A stretch of 28,925 bases of DNA from an uncultured Christensenellaceae bacterium. Lineage in GTDB: Bacteria; Bacillota; Clostridia; Christensenellales; Christensenellaceae. The notes below the pieces were generated by a model, which saw only the letters and a list, made by a program, of their open reading frames with translations, searched no databases and was not told the DNA's origin. The stretch covers positions 1 through 28,925 of the forward strand of contig CAJUPM010000013.1 of the NCBI GenBank assembly GCA_910588425.1. The letters are read 5' to 3'. Shown in pieces: positions 7,444 to 16,661 of the stretch (its first letter is position 1; each line of letters opens with the position of its first letter). The position numbers and the translations under genes were made by a program.

Positions 7444-8546
7444 TACCCAAGCTGCGCCATCATCTGCTCTTTATATTCCGGGAAATAGCCGCCCAGAATG
7501 GAATTGCGGATGTTTTCCATCAGCTTGAGCGAAAAATGGATATTGTGAATGGAGATCAGCGCGCCGCCCAGAATCTCCCCTGCCTTGATCAGGTGCCGCA
7601 GATAGGCCCGGCTGAAGTTGCGGCAGGTATAGCAATCACAGTCGCCATCCAGCGGCGCAAAATCTCTGGCATAGGCCGCATTTCGCACGACAACCTTGCC
7701 TTTGCTGGTCAGCGCCGTTCCCATGCGGGCCGTTCTGGTTTGCAGCACGCAGTCGAACATATCCACCCCGCGCTGGACCCCCTCAAAGAAGCAATCCGGC
7801 GTGCCCACGCCCATCAGATAGCGCGGCTTGTGCTTATCAAGATGCGGCGTAACGATTTCCAGCATCTCATACATCATCTCTTTGGGCTCGCCCACCGAAA
7901 GCCCGCCGATAGCGTTGCCCGGGAAATCCATGGCATTGATGGCCTTGGCGCTCTCCTCGCGCAGATCCGCATACATGCTCCCCTGCACGATCCCAAAAAG
8001 CGCCTGATGGGCATTGGTCTTTGCGACTTTGCAGCGCTCCGCCCAGCGGTGCGTCCGCTCCATGGAATGCTTGGCATATTCATATTCCGCGGGATACGGG
8101 CAGCACTCATCCAGCGCCATAATGATATCCGCCCCGAGATCCTGCTCAATCTGCATGACCTTCTCAGGCGTCAGCATATGCCGGCTGCCATCCAGATGGC
8201 TGCGGAACTCCGCGCCCTCTTCCGTCAGCTTGCGCATCTCTCCCAGGCTGAAAACCTGAAAGCCGCCGCTGTCCGTCAAAATAGGCTTGTCCCAGTGCAT
8301 AAACTGGTGCAGGCCGCCCGCCTCTTTGACGAGCTGCTCCCCCGGCCGCAGATATAAGTGATAGGTATTCGCCAAAATGATCTGTGCGCCCGCCTCCTTC
8401 ACCTGCTCGGGCGTCAGGGCTTTTACCGTCGCCTGCGTACCCACGGGCATATAAATGGGCGTTTTAATATCGCCGTGCGGCGTATGCAAAACGCCCGCTC
8501 TTGCCCCGGTTTTCGGGCACTCTTTGATGAGTTCAAATTCAAACAT
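7440..8546 (-). CDS. tgt: Queuine/preQ1 tRNA-guanine transglycosylase
   Basis: This 368-residue enzyme exchanges guanine-34 of GUN-anticodon tRNAs for preQ1 in queuosine synthesis. Visible motifs are PVGTQATVKALTPEQ near the N-terminus, the active-site DSGGFQVFSLGEM (D92 onward), IGGLSVGEPKEMM, and the nucleophile region VDMFDCVLQTRTARMGTAL. The zinc site is CDCYTC followed by a histidine in SIHN. The length is normal. The start is ATG 8546 with a GGAG-type site upstream (GGACGGAGAGAGCGC). It is separated from the ftsW operon by a terminator and has its own extended -10 promoter. No other queuosine gene is in the window. Confidence 0.96.
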   Translation of the reverse strand: MFEFELIKECPKTGARAGVLHTPHGDIKTPIYMPVGTQATVKALTPEQVKEAGAQIILANTYHLYLRPGEQLVKEAGGLHQFMHWDKPILTDSGGFQVFSLGEMRKLTEEGAEFRSHLDGSRHMLTPEKVMQIEQDLGADIIMALDECCPYPAEYEYAKHSMERTHRWAERCKVAKTNAHQALFGIVQGSMYADLREESAKAINAMDFPGNAIGGLSVGEPKEMMYEMLEIVTPHLDKHKPRYLMGVGTPDCFFEGVQRGVDMFDCVLQTRTARMGTALTSKGKVVVRNAAYARDFAPLDGDCDCYTCRNFSRAYLRHLIKAGEILGGALISIHNIHFSLKLMENIRNSILGGYFPEYKEQMMAQLGY

Positions 8547-8583
8547 GCGCTCTCTCCGTCCTCTCTGCTATTGGGCTCGCCTT

Positions 8584-8592
8584 ATTATAGCA
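8584..8592 (-). promoter_or_regulatory. Extended -10 promoter of tgt
   Basis: TGCTATAAT (8592-8584) is a perfect extended -10 element about 37 bases before the tgt ATG. The -35 region (TGTTCA, 8612-8607, 17-bp spacing) is poor, as is usual for extended -10 promoters. Confidence 0.6.
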
Positions 8593-8640
8593 GATTTTTC
8601 TTTTCCTGAACAGCAGAATTTGCCCGCCCCCCTTTGGCAC

Positions 8641-8683
8641 AAAAAGAGCGCTGGCGGCGTTTTTCCCTTCCAGCGCTCTTTTT
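8641..8683 (-). terminator. Terminator at the end of the dcw operon
   Basis: AAAAAGAGCGCTGG pairs with CCAGCGCTCTTTTT around a 15-nt loop, 13 bases after the ftsW stop. It is a strong intrinsic terminator, so the operon really ends after ftsW. Confidence 0.88.
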
Positions 8684-8695
8684 CTATACTGCTCC

Positions 8696-9955
8696 TCATT
8701 TAGCGGCAGCTTCCTCCTCTTTTTTGCGCGGCGCAATGCCCGCTTTTTTGGCCGGGACATTGGCATGGCCCTGCCTTGAGACATTGAGCGCAACGCCCAC
8801 CATGCTCATAAACATCAAAATACCCGAGCCGCCATAGCTGATGAAGGGCAAAACGACGCCTGTCGCCGGCAAAAGCGAGGTATTGACGCCGATATTTAAG
8901 ACAACCTGGATCGCGATCATCGCGACGGCTCCCGTCGCCAAAAGCATACCCGTCAGATCTCTTGCGCGCATAGCCGCAACGATTCCCCGCCAAATGAGAA
9001 TGGCAAACAGCGCCAAAATGACCAGGCATCCCACAAACCCGAGCTCTTCCGCAATGATGGCGAATATGAAGTCGGATTCCCGATAGGGCAAATACAGCAT
9101 TTTCTGCATACTGTTGCCCAGGCCGCGGCCAAAGAAGCCGCCGGCGCCAAAGGAATAAAGCGACTGCTTGACCTGCCAGCTGGACATTGGGTCTTTAAAG
9201 GCATCCAGACGATCTGCGCGGTAATCTGCCTGCGTTACCAAAAGCACAGCCGCAATGCCTACCACGCCGATAATCGCTCCAAGGTGCGTGAGCTTTGCCC
9301 CGCCCACATACAGCATACACATGACCAGCGCCACGATGCACATGATAGCCGAGAAGTTCGGCTGCTTATAGATAATCGCGCAGACGACCAGCAGGATCGC
9401 CAGAAATGGCAGCAGGCCATAGGTAAAATACTGCATCTTTTTGGGCTTTTTCCCGATGGAGCAGGAGATGAAGATGATGAGCGCAACCTTCATGATCTCG
9501 GAAGGCTGAATGCTGATGCCCACGTTGATCCACCGCCTGGATCCATTGATATTCACGCCGATGCCCGGCACAAACACCAGCGCCAGCGTGATGACGCCGA
9601 AAACCAGAATCGCCCAATAGGGCTTGATCCATTTAAACGGAGCCAGCCATTTATGCTTTTGATAGGGCAGCTCCAGAAAATAGTGATAATCGAAGAACAT
9701 GAAAAACAGCATGAGCAGCGCCCCGATGGCTACGCAGATAAACTGCTTGAGAAAATAATAGGCGCTGGATTCCCCGCTCACTTCCGCAACATAATAGCTG
9801 GAAGAATAGACCATCACAAGACCGATGCAGAGCAAAAGCACCAGAGAGACGATCATCGTATAGTCGAATGTCTGCTTATAGCGCACTTTGCGCTTTCTCT
9901 GCGTTTTCTGGGGCTCCTGCCCCCGGCCGCGCATGGGAATCACATTATCACTCAA
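8696..9955 (-). CDS. ftsW: FtsW/SpoVE, SEDS peptidoglycan glycosyltransferase
   Basis: This 419-residue polytopic membrane protein belongs to the SEDS family, which polymerises lipid II at the division septum with a class B penicillin-binding protein. About ten hydrophobic segments are visible. SEDS motifs include GLVMVYSSS (45-53), INGSRRWI (136-143), the extracellular catalytic-type aspartate in ESDFIFAIIAEELGF (D295), and PFISYGGSGIL. The usual QPD motif reads QPN (198-200), a conservative change. A spore-cortex SpoVE role cannot be ruled out. The start is TTG 9955: AAGGAG lies 8 nt upstream inside the last codons of murD, and the first ATG (codon 8) lacks a ribosome site. The gene starts 5 bp after the murD stop and is last in the operon. 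Confidence 0.94.
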   Translation of the reverse strand: MSDNVIPMRGRGQEPQKTQRKRKVRYKQTFDYTMIVSLVLLLCIGLVMVYSSSYYVAEVSGESSAYYFLKQFICVAIGALLMLFFMFFDYHYFLELPYQKHKWLAPFKWIKPYWAILVFGVITLALVFVPGIGVNINGSRRWINVGISIQPSEIMKVALIIFISCSIGKKPKKMQYFTYGLLPFLAILLVVCAIIYKQPNFSAIMCIVALVMCMLYVGGAKLTHLGAIIGVVGIAAVLLVTQADYRADRLDAFKDPMSSWQVKQSLYSFGAGGFFGRGLGNSMQKMLYLPYRESDFIFAIIAEELGFVGCLVILALFAILIWRGIVAAMRARDLTGMLLATGAVAMIAIQVVLNIGVNTSLLPATGVVLPFISYGGSGILMFMSMVGVALNVSRQGHANVPAKKAGIAPRKKEEEAAAK

Positions 9956-9960
9956 TTTAC

Positions 9961-11319
9961 TTACTCCTTAAAGCCACGAACAATCTGCTTAAACACTTCG
10001 CCGCGCTGCTCGAAATTATCGAACATATCCCAGCTGGCGCAGGCCGGCGAGAGCAGCACGCATCCGCCTTTGGGCGCAATATCCCGCGCCAGAAGCACCG
10101 CCTGCTCGAACGTCTCTGCCGTATGCACGGCGGCATAGCCGGCATCTTCGGCGGCCTTCAAAATCTTCTGCTTGGTCGCCCCCAGCACGACGATGCCCAC
10201 GATCTGCTCTGTAAACGCCGCAAACATCTCATCAAAGGTATTCTGCTTATCATAGCCGCCCAGGATGAGGACGGTCGGCGTTGTCATGGTCTGGATCGCC
10301 TTGATGGTGGAATCCGGGTTTGTGCCCTTGGAATCGTTGATATAGCGCACACCTGCCACTTCCCGCACGAACTCGATGCGGTGCTCGACGCCGGGGAACG
10401 TGCGCAGTGTATGCGCGATAGACTGCGCCGGGATGCCCATGCACATGGCCAGGCACACGGCAGCCAGGGCATTTTCCAGGTTGTGCGGGCCGGGGATGCG
10501 CACATCCGCCGCCGGGCAAATCTCCTGCTCCTGCCCATTCATTCTAAATACTATGCTTCCGTTTTTTAAATATGCGCCCTCTGCAACTTCCCTCTTTCTG
10601 CTGAATAGGAGAACCCGGCTATGCAGAGCAGGGATGCGCTCTGCCGTCAGCGGATCGTCCAGGTTCATCACAGCGAAGTCTTCCATCGTCTGGTTCTCAA
10701 ATTCGCGCATCTTGCAATCGCCGTAGTATTCCATCGTGCCAAAGCGGTTTAGATGATCTTCCGTGATATTCAAAAGCGCGGCCGCTCTTGGATGGAACTG
10801 ATCGATGGTCTCCAGCTGCAGTGCGGCGACCTCCGCCACAATCACATCCCCCGGTTTGGTCTCCAGCGAGCGATCGCAGATGGGAATGCCGATGTTGCCC
10901 AGCGTATAGGTGCTCCGGCCGGCATCCGAGAAAATCTGGCCGGTGAGCGCGGTGGTCGTGGTTTTGCCGTTCGTGCCGCTGATGCAGACGAAATCCGCCT
11001 GGGCCGTCTGATAACCCAGCTCAATTTCCGAGATGACGGGCTTGCCCTGCTGTTCTGCCTGCTGGATAAAGGGCTGTTTGACGGGCACACCCGGGCTCAG
11101 CACCAGCATATCTGCTTCCAAGGCGACGCTGGCCGGATCTTCCCCCAGCCGGTTCTCTGCCCCGGCATCAAAGAGCGCCTCTATGCCCTCAAAAGCATCC
11201 GCCTTCTTTTGATCGTAAAGCAAAACCCGCGCACCCAGCTTGAGCAGCAGCCGAGCCGCTGAAAAGCCGCTTTTGGCCATGCCCACTACCATTACTTTTT
11301 TATTCAAAACTTCTATCAT
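9961..11319 (-). CDS. murD: MurD, UDP-MurNAc-L-alanine--D-glutamate ligase
   Basis: This 452-residue cytoplasmic ligase adds D-glutamate to UDP-MurNAc-L-Ala with ATP. It has the N-terminal Rossmann segment KKVMVVGMAKSGFSAARLL (7-25), SPGVP at 75-79, the ATP loop SGTNGKTTTTAL (114-125), ITEDHLNRFGTMEYY, the H/R motif PGVEHRIEFV and the SKGTNPDST segment. Length agrees with Bacillus MurD. The start is set at ATG 11319, where the protein begins MIEVLNKKVMVVG and GGGGGAG/GGAG lies upstream. The frame is open to 11361, but those 14 residues are not family-like. It follows mraY after 76 bp. No murG, murC or murB follow ftsW downstream. Confidence 0.95.
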   Translation of the reverse strand: MIEVLNKKVMVVGMAKSGFSAARLLLKLGARVLLYDQKKADAFEGIEALFDAGAENRLGEDPASVALEADMLVLSPGVPVKQPFIQQAEQQGKPVISEIELGYQTAQADFVCISGTNGKTTTTALTGQIFSDAGRSTYTLGNIGIPICDRSLETKPGDVIVAEVAALQLETIDQFHPRAAALLNITEDHLNRFGTMEYYGDCKMREFENQTMEDFAVMNLDDPLTAERIPALHSRVLLFSRKREVAEGAYLKNGSIVFRMNGQEQEICPAADVRIPGPHNLENALAAVCLAMCMGIPAQSIAHTLRTFPGVEHRIEFVREVAGVRYINDSKGTNPDSTIKAIQTMTTPTVLILGGYDKQNTFDEMFAAFTEQIVGIVVLGATKQKILKAAEDAGYAAVHTAETFEQAVLLARDIAPKGGCVLLSPACASWDMFDNFEQRGEVFKQIVRGFKE

Positions 11320-11395
11320 GCTCCATACTCCCCCGCGGCGCCCAAAAAGCCGCGCAAGCAAACTTTTCTCTTCGGTTGCAATCGGAAACGCAAAA

Positions 11396-12370
11396 TTAGC
11401 TGACCATGAGCAGCGTCAGCAAGCAAAAGACAACTGTAATAATCGCATAGACACAGACGATCTTGGTCTCGTGCACGCCGGAAAGTTCAAAATGATGATG
11501 CAGCGGCGCCATTTTGAAGATGCGCTTGCCGCCCCGCAGTTTATAGCTGCCCACCTGCAAAATGCAGGAAACGCTGGAAACCACATACATAATACCCATG
11601 ATCGGGAGCAGCAGCTGAAGCCTGGAGACAATGCCCATCATAGTCAGCGCGCCGCCCAGAAAAAAGGAGCCGACGTCTCCCATAAACACTTTTGCCGGAA
11701 ACGCATTATAGCGCAGAAAGCCCAGGATCGCGCCGGTGAGCGCGGCGGCGAAGATCGCCATATCCTCTCCCCAGACCGTCTGATCCAGCAGTGGCAGGAA
11801 GATGAGCGTAAAAGCAGCCGCATTGGCCAGGGTTACGCTTCCTGCAAGGCCATCCAGGCCATCTGTCAGGTTGACGCTGTTGGTCATGGCGATGATAGCA
11901 AACATGGTAAAGGGAATATACCAAAGCCCCAGATCCCAGTAGGTATCCAGAATCGGGACATATAATTTTGAGCCAATGGCAGGATTTTTATATGCGTAGA
12001 CGGCTACCAGCGCCGCGAACACGACCTGCGCGACAATTTTCTGATACGGGCGCAGCCCCAGCGAGCGGTGCTTGAGCACCTTGATCAGATCATCAATAAA
12101 GCCGATGAGGCCAAAAGCTGTCGCTCCAATGACGGCAAACCACAGGTAGTTGCCCGTCTCTGCCAAAAAGAAAGCCGCCGCGACCAAAACGCCGAGCGTA
12201 ATGAAAATTCCGCCCATGGTTGGCGTTCCCGCCTTTTTTAAATGGCTCTGCGGGCCATCTTCCCGGATGGACTGCCCCGCTTTCAGCTTTTGCAGCACAG
12301 GGATCAGGAAATGGCCGCAGCCCAAGGCGGCTACAAACCCGATCAAAACGGCAAATATGACTTGATGCAT
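11396..12370 (-). CDS. mraY: MraY, phospho-MurNAc-pentapeptide transferase
   Basis: This 324-residue membrane enzyme transfers phospho-MurNAc-pentapeptide from UDP to undecaprenyl phosphate, giving lipid I. Signatures are GQSIREDGPQSHLKKAGTPT, the catalytic acidic pair GFIDDLIKV, NLTDGLDGLA, FMGDVGSFFLGGAL and MAPLHHHFELSG. About ten hydrophobic helices are present. The start is uncertain: ATG 12370 (MHQVIFAVLIGF) gives the same length as Bacillus MraY with AGAGG about 10 nt upstream, while ATG 12379 would add three residues. The frame is open up to 12538, but that extension covers an intergenic promoter. Between murE and mraY one expects murF; instead there is a 170-bp gap with a promoter. 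Confidence 0.95.
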   Translation of the reverse strand: MHQVIFAVLIGFVAALGCGHFLIPVLQKLKAGQSIREDGPQSHLKKAGTPTMGGIFITLGVLVAAAFFLAETGNYLWFAVIGATAFGLIGFIDDLIKVLKHRSLGLRPYQKIVAQVVFAALVAVYAYKNPAIGSKLYVPILDTYWDLGLWYIPFTMFAIIAMTNSVNLTDGLDGLAGSVTLANAAAFTLIFLPLLDQTVWGEDMAIFAAALTGAILGFLRYNAFPAKVFMGDVGSFFLGGALTMMGIVSRLQLLLPIMGIMYVVSSVSCILQVGSYKLRGGKRIFKMAPLHHHFELSGVHETKIVCVYAIITVVFCLLTLLMVS

Positions 12371-12503
12371 CTCAAACATACCTCTTCTTCTGACGATTTT
12401 ATCGGCCCGATGCTGGGATACAGAAGAGCCAAGTGCATCCCATGGCAAGGCTCCCGCAAGGCAGCCGGAATTTTCGCTTTTCCTCCGCTCACGCCGCGAG
12501 GTT

Positions 12504-12532
12504 ATAATACCATGTTTATAAAGCAAGTTCAA
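12504..12532 (-). promoter_or_regulatory. Internal promoter upstream of mraY
   Basis: TTGAAC (12532-12527), a 17-bp spacer and TATTAT (12509-12504) form a good sigma-A-type promoter in the murE-mraY gap. It would let mraY-murD-ftsW be transcribed apart from the MraZ-controlled promoter. The rest of the gap (12371-12503) shows no ORF or hairpin that I trust. Confidence 0.6.
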
Positions 12533-12540
12533 CTGCACGG

Positions 12541-13980
12541 CTACCGGCCGAGTTCATCCAGTATCTGTGCGACGATCACCTTTTCATCGAAGGGGAAATG
12601 CTGCCCGCAGATTTCCTGGTAATCCTCATGCCCCTTGCCCGCCAAAATGATGACATCGCCCTTCTGGGCATGCTCCAGGGCGTAGTGAATTGCCGAGCGC
12701 CGATCTTCCACGACAATGTGATTCTCTTTTTTCATTCCGGCAAGAATTTGTTCGATAATCGCGCCCGGCTGTTCAAACCGCGGGTTATCCGATGTAACGA
12801 TGACAAAATCTGCCAGCCGTTCGGCAATCCCGCCCATCATGGGCCGCTTGCCGGCATCCCGGTTGCCGCCGCACCCGAAGATGCAGACCAGCCTTCCTTT
12901 GCAGAAGCCGCGTGCTGTTTTGAGCGTGCTCTCCAGGCTATCCGGCTTATGCGCATAATCCAAAATGATGCTATAATCCCCGCCGCGGGTATCCAGACGC
13001 TCAAAGCGCCCGGGAACAGCTGAAACAGATTCAATCCCCTGCTTAATGCTGATCATGTCCACCCCCAGCATGAAGCTCACCGTAATGGCCGCCAGGGCAT
13101 TATAGACGCTGAACACCCCCGGCGTTTGCAGCAAAATGGGGAGCTGCGTCCCCTCCTTTGCCATGATAAAACGGCTGCCCGCGCTCCCAAGCTCGATTCC
13201 TTTTGCGGCCACGTTGGCCTTGCTCTGGATGCCATAGGTCTGCACCTGCCCGGCCGCGGCCGCGATCATGGCCTCGCCATAGGGATCGTCTGCGTTGATG
13301 GCGCTGTTCTGCGCATTGGCGAACAGGATGGCCTTGGCATCCCGGTAATGCTCAAAGTCTCCGTGAAAATCCAGGTGATCCTGGGTCAGATTCGTGAAGA
13401 TTGCGCCCTGGAAGCAAATCCCATAGACGCGCTTTAAATACAGCGAATGCGAGGAAACCTCCATCACGACGGTATCGATGCCCGCCTTCAGCATATCCGC
13501 CAGCAGCTTTTGCAGATCCGGCGCTTCGGGCGTCGTCCGCTCAGCCGGAATGACCTGATCGCCTATCACATTGACGATGGTTCCCATTAGGCCGACTTTG
13601 CTGCCCTCATGCTCGAAGATGCTTTTGAGCAGATAGGTTGTCGAGGTTTTGCCGCTGGTGCCCGTTACACCGACCATGCGCAGTTTCTCCGCCGGATGGC
13701 CGTAAAAAGCCGCGGAGATCAGCGCCATCGCCGCTCTGTCATCTTTGACGACGACCTGCGTAACCGGCAGATCCTGCCTTTGCGTTACAACCAGGCAGAC
13801 TGCGCCCGCCTCACAGGCGCTCTTTGCATATTGATGGCCATCACTCTGATAGCCTTTGATGCAGAAAAACAGATAGCCCTTCTGGACTTTTCGGGAATCA
13901 TAGGCAATCCCCTCAATCTCGATCTGCTCCTCTCCAAAAATATCGCATTCTATTCCTGTCAGAAGATCTCTTAGCTTCAT
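12541..13980 (-). CDS. murE: MurE, UDP-MurNAc-tripeptide synthetase (meso-DAP-adding)
   Basis: This 479-residue ligase adds the third amino acid of the stem peptide. It shows the N-terminal region GIAYDSRKVQKGYLFFCIKG, the ATP loop GVTGTSGKTSTTYL (104-117), the UDP-MurNAc segment ERTTPEAPDLQ, and LDYAHKPDSLESTLKT. The DNPR motif (398-401) is the known marker of meso-DAP specificity, since lysine-adding enzymes differ there. This agrees with dapA, dapB and dapH in the same window. The start is ATG 13980 (MKLRDLLTG) with AAGGA 6 nt upstream; the longer frame to 14142 overlaps the preceding pbp gene and is not family-like. It lies 22 bp after the pbp stop. Confidence 0.96.
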   Translation of the reverse strand: MKLRDLLTGIECDIFGEEQIEIEGIAYDSRKVQKGYLFFCIKGYQSDGHQYAKSACEAGAVCLVVTQRQDLPVTQVVVKDDRAAMALISAAFYGHPAEKLRMVGVTGTSGKTSTTYLLKSIFEHEGSKVGLMGTIVNVIGDQVIPAERTTPEAPDLQKLLADMLKAGIDTVVMEVSSHSLYLKRVYGICFQGAIFTNLTQDHLDFHGDFEHYRDAKAILFANAQNSAINADDPYGEAMIAAAAGQVQTYGIQSKANVAAKGIELGSAGSRFIMAKEGTQLPILLQTPGVFSVYNALAAITVSFMLGVDMISIKQGIESVSAVPGRFERLDTRGGDYSIILDYAHKPDSLESTLKTARGFCKGRLVCIFGCGGNRDAGKRPMMGGIAERLADFVIVTSDNPRFEQPGAIIEQILAGMKKENHIVVEDRRSAIHYALEHAQKGDVIILAGKGHEDYQEICGQHFPFDEKVIVAQILDELGR

Positions 13981-14002
13981 GCCTCTTCCTTCTTTCTTTT
14001 GC

Positions 14003-16087
14003 TTAGCCGCAGGTAACCGCAATGATCCCGCCGGCAGCAGCCCTTTCATTCGCCTGGGGGTTCTGAGCCTGCACAACGCCGCTCTCATTGCCCGAAACCC
14101 TGATCTCAAAGCCATGTTCTTTTGCCGCTTTATATGCTTCAATGAGCGTCTTCCCGCTCAAATCCGGGACAACTGCCGCCGCATCGGCCGCCGTGCCCGA
14201 ATTGCCATAGAGATCGATGCTGATGCCTTTGGCAGCCATCGTGCCTGCCGAGGGCGACTGCGCCGCGACATTGCCGCTTCCAAAGCTGGCCGAGGAGAAG
14301 CCGTATTCCTGCGCTTTCTGCGCGGCTTCTGCCATGCCCATTCCAGAGAAATCCGGAACTTCGACGAGTGTATCGATGGGCTCTGTCGGCACGACATTTG
14401 CATATTTCAGGCATTTTTCCAACACATCTTTGGCAAACGGCGCCGCGACAACGCTGCCGTATGTAACCGGAACGCCCGGCTCTCTGACGATAAACAGCAC
14501 CAAAAACTGCGGATCCTCCACCGGCGCAAAGCCCAGGAAGGACGAGATGTTTTTGCCCTGCACAATGACGCCGTTCTCATACATCTGCGCTGTGCCCGTC
14601 TTGCCGCCTACCCGGTAGCCGGGGATCTGTGCATTTTTGCCGCCGCCGTTTGCGACGACGCTCTCCAGAACGCCACGCATGGTTGCGGAAGTCTCTTCGG
14701 AAATGACGCGCTTTCCTTCAGGCGCATCAAAACTCTCCACCATCTCCCCCGCGCTGTTCTGCACGCCGACTGCAAGCCGCGGCTGATAGAGCACGCCGCC
14801 ATTGACCACCGCGCAGGCCGCCGTCGCCAGTTGCAATGGCGTGCAGGCGATGGACTGCCCAAAGCCGATGCGGGCGAGATCCACATTTTTGATATATTTG
14901 GCCGCCCGGATGATACCCGAGCCGTCCGTCGAGAAATCTACTCCGGTGTTCTTTCCAAAGCCGAAGTTGTAGATATATTCGTAAAATTGATCCGTCCCCA
15001 TGCGCAGAGCCATTTCCATAAACGCCGGGTTGCAGGAGTTTTCCACCGCCTGCGTCAGCGTCTGGTGGCCATGCGGTCGACCGCTGCGCCAGCATTTGAT
15101 GCGCTCGCCATCCACAATTTTGGCGCCAGCGCATTCGAACGTCGTCTCGGTATTGATGGTTCCGCTGTCAAGCGCGGCTGCTGTGGTGATGATCTTAAAA
15201 GTGGAACCGGGCTCATAGGCGTCTGTGATGATCGTATTGCGTGAAAGAGACGCCAGCGTCTCCAGATCGCTTCGATCCAGGTTGTTCAGATCCGCCTCCG
15301 GATAGTTGACCATGCCGAGAATTTCGCCATTCTTGGGATTCATGACGATGGCGCACACACTCTTTGCCTGGTTGACCTCCATCGCCTCTTTGGCGGCCGA
15401 TTCCAGGAAGTTTTGGATATACGCATCCAGCGTGAGCACGAGGCTCAGCCCTTCCTGCGGCTCGATGTACATCTGCTCACTTCCCTCTATCGTCTGCCCC
15501 ATGGCGTCTACCTGAGCAAGAATCGTCCCGGCATATCCGGCGAGGTATTTATTGTATTTTTTCTCCAGGCCTTCCTGCCCTTCGCCGTCCATCGTCGTAT
15601 AGCCCAGCACCTGGCTCATAAACGCCCCGGAAGGATAAAAGCGCTTGATATCCGCAAAAAAGCCGATGCCTTTGAGATCCAGCGCGCGAATCTGCTCTGC
15701 CTGCTCCTGGGTGATCTGGCGCTTGAGCCAAGCTTCGACTTTGGATTTATCGCTGGCGATCTCGAAGATCTTCTGCTCATCCATCTCCAGAATGGGCGCC
15801 AGCAGATTGGCAACCTCGCCCGGATCCTTAATATCCTTCGGGTAGAGCAGCACGCTTTCCACCGTCGCGCTGGCCGCCAGCACTTCGCCGTTCCGATCTA
15901 AAATAGAGCCTCTCTTCGGGGCGACCGAGAGCTCCCTTGTCCATTGGCTCTCCGCTTTATCCGAAAGATCGGCTGCATCAAAGAACATCAGCTGCATGAG
16001 TTTGCCCACGATGACGAGCATGAAAAACATCGCAAAATAAAACAGCAGTGTCAATCTTTTTTTATTTGATATGTTGGTGCCTGCCAA
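14003..16087 (-). CDS. Class B penicillin-binding protein with two PASTA domains (FtsI/SpoVD-like)
   Basis: This 694-residue transpeptidase cross-links septal peptidoglycan and works with FtsW. It has a short cytoplasmic N-terminus, one transmembrane helix (about 11-34), a dimerisation domain and a transpeptidase domain. The active-site serine is in EPGSTFK (S295), followed by SCN (351-353) and KTGT (496-499). Two C-terminal PASTA domains (about 574-628 and 638-693) bind peptidoglycan or muropeptides. In Bacillus, PASTA domains occur in both PBP2B and the sporulation protein SpoVD, and only one such gene is present here, so it may be the vegetative division enzyme. The start is TTG 16087, with GGGAGG about 8 nt upstream. 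No ATG is available nearby. It follows ftsL after 30 bp. Confidence 0.93.
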   Translation of the reverse strand: MAGTNISNKKRLTLLFYFAMFFMLVIVGKLMQLMFFDAADLSDKAESQWTRELSVAPKRGSILDRNGEVLAASATVESVLLYPKDIKDPGEVANLLAPILEMDEQKIFEIASDKSKVEAWLKRQITQEQAEQIRALDLKGIGFFADIKRFYPSGAFMSQVLGYTTMDGEGQEGLEKKYNKYLAGYAGTILAQVDAMGQTIEGSEQMYIEPQEGLSLVLTLDAYIQNFLESAAKEAMEVNQAKSVCAIVMNPKNGEILGMVNYPEADLNNLDRSDLETLASLSRNTIITDAYEPGSTFKIITTAAALDSGTINTETTFECAGAKIVDGERIKCWRSGRPHGHQTLTQAVENSCNPAFMEMALRMGTDQFYEYIYNFGFGKNTGVDFSTDGSGIIRAAKYIKNVDLARIGFGQSIACTPLQLATAACAVVNGGVLYQPRLAVGVQNSAGEMVESFDAPEGKRVISEETSATMRGVLESVVANGGGKNAQIPGYRVGGKTGTAQMYENGVIVQGKNISSFLGFAPVEDPQFLVLFIVREPGVPVTYGSVVAAPFAKDVLEKCLKYANVVPTEPIDTLVEVPDFSGMGMAEAAQKAQEYGFSSASFGSGNVAAQSPSAGTMAAKGISIDLYGNSGTAADAAAVVPDLSGKTLIEAYKAAKEHGFEIRVSGNESGVVQAQNPQANERAAAGGIIAVTCG

Positions 16088-16117
16088 TGGCTGTTCCTCC
16101 CTAAAATCAATCTGCGC

Positions 16118-16633
16118 CTATCTCAGCAGGCCCACCATGCCATTCCATAGCTCCGCATACCATGGCGTCTGCTGTGCCTCCGCATCGGGCTCTGCCATGG
16201 AAGGCTCGCTAAACTGCACATAGCAAATCTGCGTATGGCTTGGGAAGTCCATGCCAAACCGCTGCTCAGCCGCATCCGAGATCTGCTGCACAGTGCACTT
16301 GGTGTTGATGGAAAGCTCCACCTGCTCGCTCTGTGCCGCTAACACATCTATATTCTCTTGCAGCTCAATATTTGCCAGTTTGTTGGAAGAAATTGCGGCA
16401 TACCCCGAAACAACCGAAGCAAGCAAGACAAATACAACCAGCGCCGTCAGGCAATTATAGACGGCATTCCTGCGCTGTATACGCGTAACAGGATGCACCA
16501 CATAGCTGACAGCCGGGCGCCGGTTTCTTTTTCTTCTTTGCTGTTCTTTCCGCTGCGGAACTCTATCCCACTCGCTCTCCTGGAATGGGGCGGCGTAGTC
16601 GTATCCGTTTGCAGCTTTCTTCAGGTTATCCAT
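16118..16633 (-). CDS. ftsL: FtsL-like division protein
   Basis: This 171-residue bitopic membrane protein has a basic cytoplasmic N-terminus of about 58 residues (with QQRRKRNRRP), one transmembrane helix (about 59-80) and an extracytoplasmic coiled coil (about 82-112). A family-like end, AEQRFGMDFPSHTQICYV, follows. FtsL pairs with DivIC/FtsB and regulates the FtsW-penicillin-binding protein pair. Sequence identity in this family is low, so the call rests on topology and its position between rsmH and pbp. The start is ATG 16633, with GGAGG 7 nt upstream. A frame extending to 16675 would overlap rsmH. The C-terminal tail ending in WYAELWNGMVGLLR is longer than usual. Confidence 0.85.
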   Translation of the reverse strand: MDNLKKAANGYDYAAPFQESEWDRVPQRKEQQRRKRNRRPAVSYVVHPVTRIQRRNAVYNCLTALVVFVLLASVVSGYAAISSNKLANIELQENIDVLAAQSEQVELSINTKCTVQQISDAAEQRFGMDFPSHTQICYVQFSEPSMAEPDAEAQQTPWYAELWNGMVGLLR

Positions 16634-16661
16634 CGGTATTCCTCCGTTTATCGGCGGCTTT

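Noticed and set aside
13979..15244. 421-codon plus-strand frame
   Set aside because: It lies antisense to the penicillin-binding protein gene, whose active-site motifs and PASTA domains are intact; the antisense product has no recognisable domain.
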